Notes under the pieces: model-generated
What the model was told of the DNA's origin: nothing
The model's input: only the letters and a program-made list of their open reading frames with translations
The model's database searches: none
Part shown: piece after piece, positions 24,092-31,848 of the stretch
Layout of the letters: each line of letters begins with the position of its first letter
How positions within the stretch are numbered: the stretch's first letter is position 1
Origin: Pseudomonadota bacterium
Lineage (GTDB): Bacteria > Desulfobacterota > Desulfobacteria > Desulfobacterales > Desulfobacteraceae
Assembly: GCA_018821535.1 (NCBI GenBank)
Contig: JAHJLV010000041.1
Span: forward strand, 1 to 64,000
Direction of reading: 5' to 3'
DNA length: 64,000 bases
Program-made: the position numbers and the translations under genes

Positions 24092-24814
24092 ATGACAGAA
24101 GAACTCAAGGCAGGCTGTGCACGTCCCACCGGAGGGCCGGTAGGACAAACCGCCCCTGAAAAAACATTAAATTCAAATACAGCATCTGAAAAGGAGAAAA
24201 TACAAATGATACAGGTTGGAAAAAAAGCCCCGGATTTTACTGCGCCCGGTTATCAGAACGGGAAATTTGTTAATGTGAAATTATCAGATTATTTAGGAAA
24301 ATGGGTTCTGCTATGCTTTTATCCCGGTGATTTTACTTTTGTCTGAGCAACTGAAATTTCAGCAGTTGCTGAAAAATACAATGAATTTAAAAAACTGGAC
24401 GTTGAAATTTTATCCATGAGCATTGACAGCATGTTTGTTCATAAAATGTGGAATGATCATGAACTTTCAAAAATGGTTGAAGGCGGCGTGCCCTTTGCCA
24501 TGTTATCTGATGCCGGCGGAAGAGTCGGGAAGATTTTTGGTATTTATGATGAAGATGCCGGTGTGGAAACCCGGGGCAGATTTATTATTGATCCGGATGG
24601 TATTGTTCAGGGCTTTGAAGTGCTGACGCCGCCGGTGGGAAGAAATATCAGTGAAAGCCTTCGTCAGGTCCAGGCATTTCAACTGGTCAGAGAATCCAAG
24701 GGAAGCCAGGCCACGCCTTCTGGCTGGCGGCCGGGTAAGAAAACTCTCAAACCCGGACCGGATCTGGTGGGGAATGTCTGGAAAGAATGGGAAACTAAAA
24801 TGGCGTTTGATTGA
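24092..24814 (+). CDS. Selenocysteine-containing peroxiredoxin (PrxU type)
   Basis: A 240-residue peroxiredoxin when the in-frame TGA at 24344-24346 is read as selenocysteine (residue 85). Upstream: [33 protein letters not shown]. Sec takes the place of the peroxidatic Cys in the T-x-x-C motif. Downstream: [48 protein letters not shown] (catalytic Arg) and TPSGWRPGK. Both halves are in one frame and complete each other exactly, and a hairpin follows the TGA, so this is not a frameshift. It reduces hydroperoxides. The usual resolving Cys before AGW is Thr. A 38-residue Cys-containing N-terminal extension precedes the core. ATG 24092 has aggagg; ATG 24206 with aaggag is an alternative start. 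Confidence 0.9.
24347..24369 (+). promoter_or_regulatory. SECIS-like hairpin after the peroxiredoxin UGA
   Basis: gcaactg (24347-24353) pairs perfectly with cagttgc (24363-24369) around a 9-nt loop, directly after the TGA. The inner ctgaaatttcag is itself palindromic. Its position fits a bacterial SECIS, which lies within about 40 nt of the codon, although the loop does not closely copy the classic GGU loop. Confidence 0.6.
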
Positions 24815-24835
24815 TCTGTTTTCAGGAGAAGCAAT

Positions 24836-25750
24836 ATGAAGCTTACGCGACGAACATTTTTTAAATTCATGGGGGCCGCAGGTTCCACTGTGGTGGGCAG
24901 GGCTTCATCAGCCAATGCCTGGGAATCAAAGGCACCGCCTGATTCTTACGGGTGCCTGGTGGATCTGAGCCGGTGTGTGGGCTGCCGCAAATGCGAAGAA
25001 GCCTGCAGCACGGTAAACGGGCTGCCAGCGCCGGAAAGAGCCAACTGCCAGTGTACCATTTTTGAAAAAAAACGGCGGCCGGATGATACCGCCTATACGG
25101 TGGTGAACCGGTATTTTACCGGCAAACTGGATACTTTTGACAAGCCGCTGCCCACCTTTGCCAAGGTTCAGTGCATGCACTGTCAGGACGCAGCCTGTGT
25201 TTCAGCCTGTATTGTGGGGGCTCTGACCAAGGATGAAACCGGAGCGGTGCATTATGATGTCAGCAAATGTATCGGCTGCCGGTATTGCATGGTGGCCTGT
25301 CCATTTGAAATACCCGCCTATGAATATGATGATCCCATTACACCCAGGGTCATGAAATGTACATTCTGTTATGACAGGATCAAAAAGGAAGGCGGGATTC
25401 CAGGGTGCGTTACCATCTGCCCCACAGAAGCGTTGACCTTTGGCAAAAGAGAAACAGTGTTGAAGATTGCCCATGATCGGCTCAGGGAAAATCCTGGAAA
25501 ATATATTCAGCATGTTTACGGTGAAAAAGAGGTTGGCGGAACATCCTGGATGTACATATCTGCGGTGCCGTTTGAAAAGGTCAATCTGCCGGTTCTGCCG
25601 GAAACACCTTCTCCAAAGCTTTCTGAAACCATACAGCATTCGCTTTTCAGTTATCTGTGGTCTCCGATTGCACTTTTTGGTGTGCTGGGCGCGGTTATGT
25701 TTACATCAAAAAAACATACGGATCATTCAAACCGGAAAGGAGGGGACTGA
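24836..25750 (+). CDS. HybA-like periplasmic four-cluster ferredoxin subunit
   Basis: A 304-residue electron-transfer subunit. A twin-arginine signal ([10 protein letters not shown]) sends it across the membrane folded. Four 4Fe-4S motifs follow: [40 protein letters not shown] and [20 protein letters not shown] ending in C. A C-terminal membrane helix ([20 protein letters not shown]) anchors it. This is the HybA/HmcB arrangement, carrying electrons between an NrfD-type membrane protein and a periplasmic partner. It sits 21 bp after the peroxiredoxin and overlaps the NrfD-like gene by ATGA, so the three downstream genes encode one complex. Confidence 0.92.
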   Translation: MKLTRRTFFKFMGAAGSTVVGRASSANAWESKAPPDSYGCLVDLSRCVGCRKCEEACSTVNGLPAPERANCQCTIFEKKRRPDDTAYTVVNRYFTGKLDTFDKPLPTFAKVQCMHCQDAACVSACIVGALTKDETGAVHYDVSKCIGCRYCMVACPFEIPAYEYDDPITPRVMKCTFCYDRIKKEGGIPGCVTICPTEALTFGKRETVLKIAHDRLRENPGKYIQHVYGEKEVGGTSWMYISAVPFEKVNLPVLPETPSPKLSETIQHSLFSYLWSPIALFGVLGAVMFTSKKHTDHSNRKGGD

Positions 25751-26952
25751 TGGAACATAAAGCACGTCCTTTAAATAAAAAATTCTGGACACCCGGTGTC
25801 ATGGTGATGCTGGTATTCATGGCAGCCGGTGCAGTTTCCATAATTGCAAGATTTACCGGCGGGATCGGCTATGTAACCAATCTGAGTGACGCACGGCCCT
25901 GGGGACTCTGGGTAGGGGTGGATGTGGCCACCGGGGTTGCGCTGGCTGCCGGCGGGTTTACCACAGCAGCCCTGGCGCATATTTTCGGCAGGCATAATTA
26001 TGAATCAATTACCCGGCCGGCATTGTTGACTGCAGTTTTAGGCTATACTTTTGTGGTGCTGGGACTTCTGGTGGATATCGGCAGATCCTGGGCCATATGG
26101 AAACCCATGTTTAACTGGAATACCAATTCGGTTTTGTTTGAAGTGGCCATGTGTGTGATGGTGTATCTGACCGTGTTGTACATAGAGTTTTTTCCCATTG
26201 TTGCAGAACAGTTCAAAGACCGGGTGAATCTTCCGGGCATATTATCTGTTTTCAACAATCTGGTGGACAGCATACTCAAGAGGGGTGATGCATTTGTGGG
26301 AAAAATCATGTGGATATTTATCATTCTGGGTGTTGTTCTGTCCTGCATGCATCAGTCCAGCCTTGGCTCCCTGATGCTGGTTGCACCGACCAAACTTCAT
26401 CCATTATGGTATACGCCCATGCTGCCGCTTTTATTTTTAACCTCTGCTTTTGCCGTGGGGTATCCCATGGTGGTGTTTGAAACCACGCTTGCAACCTCGT
26501 CATTCAAGCTGGATGGTGAGATGAATATCCTGACGCCGTTAACCCGGATTACGGTTTTTCTGCTGGGGATGTATATGTTTCTTAAAATTGGAGATATGAT
26601 TTACAGAGGAACCTATATATATCTTTTACAAGGCACCTATCAGACCAATTCCTTTATTGTTGAGGTGCTGTTCGGGGTGATGGTGCCCTGGGTGCTGCTG
26701 TTGTTCAAAAGAATCAGGCAGTCACGCACCGGTATTTTTATTGCAGCTTCCATGATCATTGGCGGGGTGATACTGAACCGGATAAACGTGTTTATTGTGG
26801 GGTATAAATCGCCTTTAAGTGAGAGCGGATATTTTCCTGCGCCAGGAGAAATTTTTGTCACTTTAGGGCTTATTGCGACATTGATGTTTATTTACAGGTG
26901 TGTTGTGACCTGTCTGCCTGTTTTGCAGGCCCCCGAGGAGGTGTCATCGTGA
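25750..26952 (+). CDS. HybB/NrfD-family membrane quinol dehydrogenase subunit
   Basis: A 400-residue protein with about ten membrane helices (for example VMVMLVFMAAGAVSIIARF, LGYTFVVLGLLVDIG, IFIILGVVLSCMHQSSLGSL). The pattern and SSLGSL/LHPLWY region match HybB of the NrfD/PsrC family, which exchanges electrons with the menaquinone pool. With the HybA-like subunit it would pass electrons to the multihaem selenoprotein in the periplasm. It begins at an ATG overlapping the previous stop and overlaps the next gene by GTGA, so all are translationally coupled. Confidence 0.93.
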   Translation: MEHKARPLNKKFWTPGVMVMLVFMAAGAVSIIARFTGGIGYVTNLSDARPWGLWVGVDVATGVALAAGGFTTAALAHIFGRHNYESITRPALLTAVLGYTFVVLGLLVDIGRSWAIWKPMFNWNTNSVLFEVAMCVMVYLTVLYIEFFPIVAEQFKDRVNLPGILSVFNNLVDSILKRGDAFVGKIMWIFIILGVVLSCMHQSSLGSLMLVAPTKLHPLWYTPMLPLLFLTSAFAVGYPMVVFETTLATSSFKLDGEMNILTPLTRITVFLLGMYMFLKIGDMIYRGTYIYLLQGTYQTNSFIVEVLFGVMVPWVLLLFKRIRQSRTGIFIAASMIIGGVILNRINVFIVGYKSPLSESGYFPAPGEIFVTLGLIATLMFIYRCVVTCLPVLQAPEEVSS

Positions 26953-28973
26953 TAAAGAAGATTATTTTCTTTATGGGAGTTTTTTTGTTTCTGATGCCCG
27001 GGCTGTCTGCGGCAGAAGTCTGGAAAGCCCCGGATCAGGAAAAAGCAAAAGAAAGAGCCAGAGAAGTGGTCCCTTTTGTAAAGGAATACAAAGACGACTG
27101 TCTGATCAACCGGAGGACCTGTCTTGTGGATGCCGGTATTTCCATCAAAGATGTGACAACGGTTTATTTTGTTCTGGGCAGTCCTGTTATTAAAAAAAGA
27201 GAGGATCATTATGAACCGGTCCGGTTTGCCCATAAGCGCCATGCCGCTTTAACCAATGACTGCAGTGTCTGTCATCATTTCAGACCCAAGGATGAGAATG
27301 CACTGGAAACCACACGGTGTTCAGCCTGTCATCAGGATTCTTTTAATCCGGATTACCCGGAAAGAATCGGCCTTAAGGCAGCGTATCATCAACAGTGCAT
27401 GCAATGTCATCAGAATCAGGGAAAAGGACCTGTGGACTGCAAGGGGTGTCATCTCCAGAATGTTCCGGATCATAAGGAACTGGTCAAGCTGCCGGATGGT
27501 GCAGATCCGTTCCAGGTCACAGCAGAATGTCTGCGGTGCCATGATACCCAGGCCGATGATATGCTGACCACAGCGCACTGGCTCTGGAAAGGGCCGTCAC
27601 CCTATACAACAGGACATCGAAAGGACATCATGCATGGCAAGGGCACCACGGCCCTGAACAATTTCTGAATCAGCCCCATCAGCAACGAGGCTCGTTGCAC
27701 AAGCTGTCATGCAGGATATGGATGGAAAGATGATTCTTTTGATTTTACAGATAAAACTAAAATGGACTGTCTGGTGTGCCATGATACCACCGGAACATAC
27801 AAGAAAGCGCCTCCGGGTGCGGGTATGCCCGATGAAAAAGTGGATTTGAAACACGTGGCTCAGAATGTCGGGCATTCAAGCCGGGCGTCCTGCGGTTCCT
27901 GTCATTTTAACGGGGGCGGGGGAGATGCGATAAAACATGCGGATATGTCCCGGCAGCTGATTGAACCCGGCCGGAACTGCGATATTCATATGGGCGGATA
28001 TGATTTTTCCTGTGCCGAATGTCATAAAACCAGAAATCATGAGATTTCCGGTAGAAGCTCATCGGTTCCAGTTGCAGAAGGAGAGGTTTCATGTGTTCAG
28101 TGTCATTCGGAATCTCCCCATTACAGCGGCGGTTTTCTGGATCATCATTTAAATACACATTCCAAAACCCTTGACTGTAATGTCTGTCATTCGCCGGTCT
28201 ATGCCAAATGTCAACCCACCAAGACCTGGTGGGACTGGTCAAAGGCAGGAGATAAAAATCGTAAGCCTGTGAATGATAAATACGGGCAGCCGGATTATAA
28301 CTGGATGAAAGGCGAATTTAAATGGGAAGAATCTGCTGTGCCTGATTATGCATGGAGCTCAGGATATATGAACCGGGTACTGATCGGCGACAAGGTGGAT
28401 AGCGATGCAGATGTGATTAATCTGACTGAACCGGTGGGATCAATTAAAGATCCGGGTTCCAAAATCACGCCGTTCAAAATTATGAAAGCCATTCAGCCCA
28501 TTGATGCGGAACATGATTATTTTTTGATCCCGCATCTTTTCCCCCGGGACAAAAATGATACCACGGCTTACTGGAAAGTATTGGACTGGGAAAAAGCATT
28601 TCAGGATGGAATGGCTGCCACAGGTCTTGAATACAGCGGTACGTATAAATGGGTGGAAACCTGGATGTACTGGCGTCTTGAACATGAGGTCATGCCTGCA
28701 GACATGGCATTGTCCTGTGTGCAGTGTCATGACAGTCTGAAAGGAGAAAAAACCTGCAACCGGTGTCACCAGGATAATCGGGATATTGATTTTAAAAAGA
28801 TCGCTGGCAAGGGAACTGATTTTTCCTTAATGAAGTCCGAGGGCAGGGATGTTGGACATCTGATTAATAAAACCGATTATATTAATTTCAAGGCATTGGG
28901 TTACAAGGGTGATCCCATTATTCACGGCGGGCGATTTAAAAAACTGCCCATGGGATATAAAGAAAAAAAATAG
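26949..28973 (+). CDS. 13-haem c-type cytochrome selenoprotein, octahaem tetrathionate reductase-like
   Basis: A 674-residue periplasmic protein when TGA 27666-27668 is read as selenocysteine (residue 240). Residues 1-22 are a signal peptide. Residues 90-170 hold four CxxCH motifs (105, 124, 150, 164) in a cytochrome c3-like domain. From about 190 it matches the octahaem tetrathionate reductase family, with nine more CxxCH motifs (CLRCH, CTSCH, CLVCH, CGSCH, CAECH, CVQCH, CNVCH, CVQCH, CNRCH). The Sec lies in ALNNF-U-ISPISNEARCTSCH, where relatives have Cys near the catalytic haem. The downstream HAGYGWKDDSFDFTD and CLVCHDTTGTYKK segments are highly characteristic, so the TGA is not a gene end. 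The GTG start has gaggagg and overlaps the NrfD-like stop. Substrate unknown: tetrathionate, nitrite, hydroxylamine or another. Confidence 0.9.
27682..27698 (+). promoter_or_regulatory. SECIS hairpin after the cytochrome UGA
   Basis: gcaacga (27682-27688) pairs perfectly with tcgttgc (27692-27698) around the loop ggc. It starts 14 nt after the TGA, so the loop G residues lie 21-22 nt from the codon. In size and distance this closely matches the 17-nt upper hairpin of the E. coli fdhF SECIS, which also has loop G residues bound by SelB. Confidence 0.85.
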
Positions 28974-29006
28974 AAAACAAAAAACCGTTACACATGCAGA
29001 CCCCGG

Positions 29007-29051
29007 ATGAAGGGGCACTGAAATGATACAGCATATTCAGTGCCCCTTCAT
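29007..29051. terminator. Bidirectional terminator hairpin
   Basis: A perfect 16-bp stem (atgaaggggcactgaa at 29007-29022 with ttcagtgccccttcat at 29036-29051) and a 13-nt loop lie between the convergent cytochrome and DUF5320 genes. There is no strong T run on either side, so termination efficiency is uncertain. Confidence 0.7.
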
Positions 29052-29073
29052 GCACCGGGTAAGTCAGTTCTTT

Positions 29074-29397
29074 TCAGGACTGATCGTTGTTGTCTAGTTG
29101 ATTTTTAATCTCTGCAAGTTGCGCTTCCAGCATATCTGCCCTGTTCTGCAGGGCAGTCCGGGTGGAAACCGCTGGTGCAGATCCGGTAGCCCATCGGCCG
29201 GCATTCTGGCCCCAGCCGATTCCCTGGCCGTTTCTTCTGCCAGAACCCATGCAGCCTCTGCGGCCGGCACCTCTGCCCATGGGATATCCTCCTGCTGAAA
29301 ATCCCTGATCCAGATTGCTGTTTCCAGTGCATACGCCTCTTCCTCTTCCTGTCATCGGGCCTTGGTTTGCAGGTCCTCTTTGATTAAATCCAGGCAT
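29074..29397 (-). CDS. DUF5320 Gly/Arg-rich small protein
   Basis: A 107-residue protein beginning MPGFNQRGPANQGPMTGRGR and GVCTGN, the DUF5320 signature, followed by a low-complexity Gly/Arg/Met region and a C-terminal coiled coil (ALQNRADMLEAQLAEIKNQL). The family is common in anaerobes beside DUF134 regulators and NifX/NifB-like iron-molybdenum cofactor proteins; the function is unknown and metal handling is suspected. A strong aaaggagg site precedes the ATG. It lies 59 bp after DUF134 in the same direction. Confidence 0.88.
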   Translation of the reverse strand: MPGFNQRGPANQGPMTGRGRGVCTGNSNLDQGFSAGGYPMGRGAGRRGCMGSGRRNGQGIGWGQNAGRWATGSAPAVSTRTALQNRADMLEAQLAEIKNQLDNNDQS

Positions 29398-29456
29398 GAT
29401 ATATCCTCCTTTTGTCTATGATTAAAAGGGTATTGTTAAGTCAATACCCATGAAAA

Positions 29457-29849
29457 TTATTCCTGTTGATTCCAGCCTTTACCAGCTCTTCCGGCAGGGC
29501 CTTTTCCGCCGCATCTTCTGCCGTTTCCCCGGCCATGGCCATGCTGCCGTCTTTGTTCGGAGGTGTCCATGGTATAGCATCCCCCTTCTATTTTCAGGTG
29601 ATAGCCGTTTACAAGGGCATTGGACAGATTATAGCGGCCGGATTTTAAAATGCGTCCAAACGTCTGTCGGGACACATCCATTATCTGTGCGGCCTGACTT
29701 TGGTCCAGGCCTTCAAAATCAATATGACGGATGGCTTCAAATTCTTCCAGCGACAGTGTTATTTCACCCCTGCCTTTGAACCCGTGAGGTCCGAATTTAT
29801 TCACTGACGGTTCGCCAAGGATGCATCTTAATCTTTTAGGGCGCGGCAT
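29457..29849 (-). CDS. DUF134 DNA-binding regulator
   Basis: A 130-residue protein. Residues 1-90 are a DUF134 domain with MPRPKRLRCILGEP, LSLEEFEAIRHIDFEGLDQS and a sigma-70-region-4-like helix-turn-helix (AAQIMDVSRQTFGRILKSG). The tail is Gly/His/Arg-rich (HGHGRGNGRRCGGKGPAGRA), perhaps metal-binding. DUF134 proteins are predicted transcriptional regulators linked to DUF5320 and NifX-like genes. Two palindromic sites lie just upstream (29866-29880 and 29919-29940), so autoregulation of the DUF134-DUF5320 operon is likely. Confidence 0.88.
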   Translation of the reverse strand: MPRPKRLRCILGEPSVNKFGPHGFKGRGEITLSLEEFEAIRHIDFEGLDQSQAAQIMDVSRQTFGRILKSGRYNLSNALVNGYHLKIEGGCYTMDTSEQRRQHGHGRGNGRRCGGKGPAGRAGKGWNQQE

Positions 29850-29865
29850 ATTCGTTCCTTTATTG

Positions 29866-29940
29866 TTTTGGTCATTTGACTATAACTATAAAGACGAAAA
29901 GGATGGCTGTCAAGAATAATTTTGGTCAAATGACCAAAAT
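29866..29940. promoter_or_regulatory. Two palindromic operators upstream of DUF134
   Basis: attttggtca-aa-tgaccaaaat (29919-29940) is a perfect 10-bp inverted repeat with a 2-bp spacer. A second site, ttttggtca-tt-tgac (29866-29880), shares the ggtca-N2-tgac core. They lie 17-90 bp upstream of the DUF134 start and are good candidates for its own binding sites. Confidence 0.75.
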
Positions 29941-29959
29941 AAATATCAGGATATCAAAC

Positions 29960-31000
29960 TTATATATTTACGGTTTTTGTTGTAGCTTGGTCCTCTGAGG
30001 CGGGCACAGCTGATTTTTGCGTCGGCAGGTCTTCTGAATCCGGCGCACCGAAAATTTTGTCGGTAAATTTTACATACCATGCCGCAGACTGTACCTGAAT
30101 GATATATGCAATGGCAACCACCAGGGCTGCGCTTGCGCCTTCCTTGCCAAAGGCATTGATGGCAATGGCAAGCGCGATGGACAGGTTTCTCATGACAGAA
30201 CCATATACAAGGGCGATGGCATCGCCTCTGGGCAGAAACAGTCTGCCTGCCACACTGCTTAATATGTAATTAAAGGCATAGATAATGGTCAGCGGTACAA
30301 GGATATATAAAAGCATGGAGGGCGATGCCGCAATGCCTCTGGCTTTTAATGCCATTGCAATGAACACGATCCCGATAACGCCCAGAGTTGACATTGCCGG
30401 AAATTTAGGGCCGATGTTCTGCTTGAAGCCTTTCTGCCCGTATTTTCTGACCAATAGTTTACGGGTAATAAAGCCTGCAATCATGGGAATAAAAACAATG
30501 ATGACAATCTGCTGCATTACTTTTACAAAATTGATTTCAATGGAGGCCCCCATGAGAAATTTTACATAGAACGGTGTTGCAATGGAGCCCAGTGTCAGCC
30601 CGATAACCGTCATCTTCACTGCAGCTTCCAGGTTGCCCTTTGCAAAACCGGTCCAGGATATGGTCATTCCGCTTGTGGGGACAAGCCCTGCCAGAAGAAG
30701 GCCCAGGGCCATATACGGATGGTCTTTAAAGAATATCACACCGATAAAATATGCCAGAAAGGGAATGATGCCAAAATTAATAACCTGGGTCAGCATCTGG
30801 GTTTTCAGATCACCGCCTTCAAACACTTTTTGAATATTCAGATTCACCATCATGGGATATACCATCAGAAAGGTAAATGGAATGATGAAGCTTTTTAAAA
30901 AGGCTGCATTAAAACAGATGCCAAAAACAAATCCGGCAATCATCATCACGGGAATTGCAATGGTCAGGTTTTTTGTTATTTTACCAAGTATTTTCCACAT
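29960..31000 (-). CDS. BASS/ACR3-superfamily permease
   Basis: A 346-residue membrane protein with about ten helices in the bile acid:sodium symporter/ACR3 fold (IPVMMIAGFVFGICFNAAF, FGIIPFLAYFIGVIFF, LLLAGLVPTSGMTISWTG). Arsenite permeases of the ACR3 type need a Cys in helix 4; here the matching position reads LVPTSGMT without Cys, so arsenite export is doubtful and an organic or sulfur anion is possible. The ATG at 31000 has a tggag site; the frame is open to 31096. It overlaps the end of the small zinc-protein gene by 20 bp and belongs to the thioredoxin operon. Confidence 0.78.
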   Translation of the reverse strand: MWKILGKITKNLTIAIPVMMIAGFVFGICFNAAFLKSFIIPFTFLMVYPMMVNLNIQKVFEGGDLKTQMLTQVINFGIIPFLAYFIGVIFFKDHPYMALGLLLAGLVPTSGMTISWTGFAKGNLEAAVKMTVIGLTLGSIATPFYVKFLMGASIEINFVKVMQQIVIIVFIPMIAGFITRKLLVRKYGQKGFKQNIGPKFPAMSTLGVIGIVFIAMALKARGIAASPSMLLYILVPLTIIYAFNYILSSVAGRLFLPRGDAIALVYGSVMRNLSIALAIAINAFGKEGASAALVVAIAYIIQVQSAAWYVKFTDKIFGAPDSEDLPTQKSAVPASEDQATTKTVNI

Positions 31001-31187
31001 GACGGGCTCCATTATTTTCCGGGTCCTTGAACCCTTTTTTGGTAATGAAATGAATGGGGCAGGAGGGTCTGAATTTGCAATAGATGTCAGGATCACGGCA
31101 TTCCAGGCATTCCCGGCAAAGATAGATATTATGTTTCATGCAGATATAGCCGGTTTCACGATCAGGATGATTAACACATTTGCCCAT
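30981..31187 (-). CDS. Small Cys/His zinc-binding protein
   Basis: A 68-residue protein, MGKCVNHPDRETGYICMKHN followed by IYLCRECLECRDPDIYCKFR and SCPIHFITKK. The spaced C-x2-H, C-x2-H, C-x2-C and C-x5-C residues look like a B-box-type zinc-binding module. Similar small proteins occur beside permease and thioredoxin genes in sulfate reducers, without a known function. A ggagg-like site (gactcc on the plus strand) precedes the ATG. Its 3' end overlaps the permease gene, so the two are coupled. Confidence 0.72.
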   Translation of the reverse strand: MGKCVNHPDRETGYICMKHNIYLCRECLECRDPDIYCKFRPSCPIHFITKKGFKDPENNGARHVENTW

Positions 31188-31219
31188 GGGACTCCTCCAG
31201 TTTGATTGAAATTCAGATG

Positions 31220-31519
31220 CTATAGTAAGTTTTCAAGGTTTCTGACAATGGTTTCTTCAGTCTGCAGGCCCACAAAGCGTTTTATTTCCTTGTTGTCTTT
31301 AAAAAGAATCAGCGTGGGGATGCTTTGAACCCTGAATTCAGTTGCCAGCGCATTGTGTGTATCAATATCGATTTCAATAATACGGGCTTTTGACTGATAG
31401 TCCATGGTTAATTTTTTAATGATGGGTTCCTGGGCTCTGCAGGGGGCACACCAGGGGGCATTAAAATCTACCAGTGTAATGCCGTGTTTTAATTCTTCCT
31501 GAAATTTTTTTTGTTCCAT
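31220..31519 (-). CDS. Thioredoxin-like protein
   Basis: A 99-residue thioredoxin: ITLVDFNAPWCAPCRAQEPI with the active-site C-A-P-C, cis-Pro region VQSIPTLILFKDNKEIKRFV, and normal length. It is a cytoplasmic dithiol reductant. The ATG at 31519 is preferred over an in-frame TTG at 31540 because aaaggag lies between them. It is the first gene after the minus-strand sigma-54 promoter at 31577, followed by the zinc protein and the permease, suggesting a thiol- or metal-stress operon. Confidence 0.9.
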   Translation of the reverse strand: MEQKKFQEELKHGITLVDFNAPWCAPCRAQEPIIKKLTMDYQSKARIIEIDIDTHNALATEFRVQSIPTLILFKDNKEIKRFVGLQTEETIVRNLENLL

Positions 31520-31576
31520 CTTTGCCCGTCTCCTTTTCAAATGTCAGAAAAATGGTACTGATAAAAAATGATGTTA

Positions 31577-31591
31577 TCAAGAAACATGCCA
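31577..31591 (-). promoter_or_regulatory. Sigma-54 promoter of the thioredoxin operon
   Basis: On the minus strand tggcatgtttcttga matches TGGCACG-N4-TTGC except for two positions, with GG at -24. The predicted start near 31565 is 46 nt before the thioredoxin ATG. Confidence 0.65.
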
Positions 31592-31654
31592 TTTTTTTTA
31601 AAGCGGGCTATATTAAGATATAACATATTGAATATACATATAATTATTTGTATA

Positions 31655-31689
31655 TTCCCACAAAAAATCAGGTTGATTTTCTGCGGGAA
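31655..31689. promoter_or_regulatory. Inverted repeat, likely activator site
   Basis: ttcccacaaaaaatca (31655-31670) and tgattttctgcgggaa (31674-31689) form an inverted repeat matching at 14 of 16 positions with a 3-bp centre. It lies about 65-100 bp upstream of the minus-strand -24 box and in front of the divergent regulator gene, the expected place for an enhancer site. Confidence 0.7.
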
Positions 31690-31848
31690 TTCATATAAGT
31701 AACGCTACCAGAAGGGAACGGTTGCGATTTGATAATGACTGCAAAATGCCAATTGCCTGCCAAATGTCAATTGATGGGATGGGTATATCTCTTGCGGATT
31801 TAAATTAAATATTGGTAGAGTAAACGATCTTATAAAAAAAGAGGAAAA

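Noticed and set aside
24344..24346. In-frame TGA in the peroxiredoxin as a pseudogene or frameshift
   Set aside because: No base change is needed elsewhere, the TGA falls exactly on the catalytic Cys, a hairpin follows, and selC is present.
27666..27668. Cytochrome as two separate genes split at the TGA
   Set aside because: The second half has no start codon or ribosome site at the junction and family homology is continuous across it.
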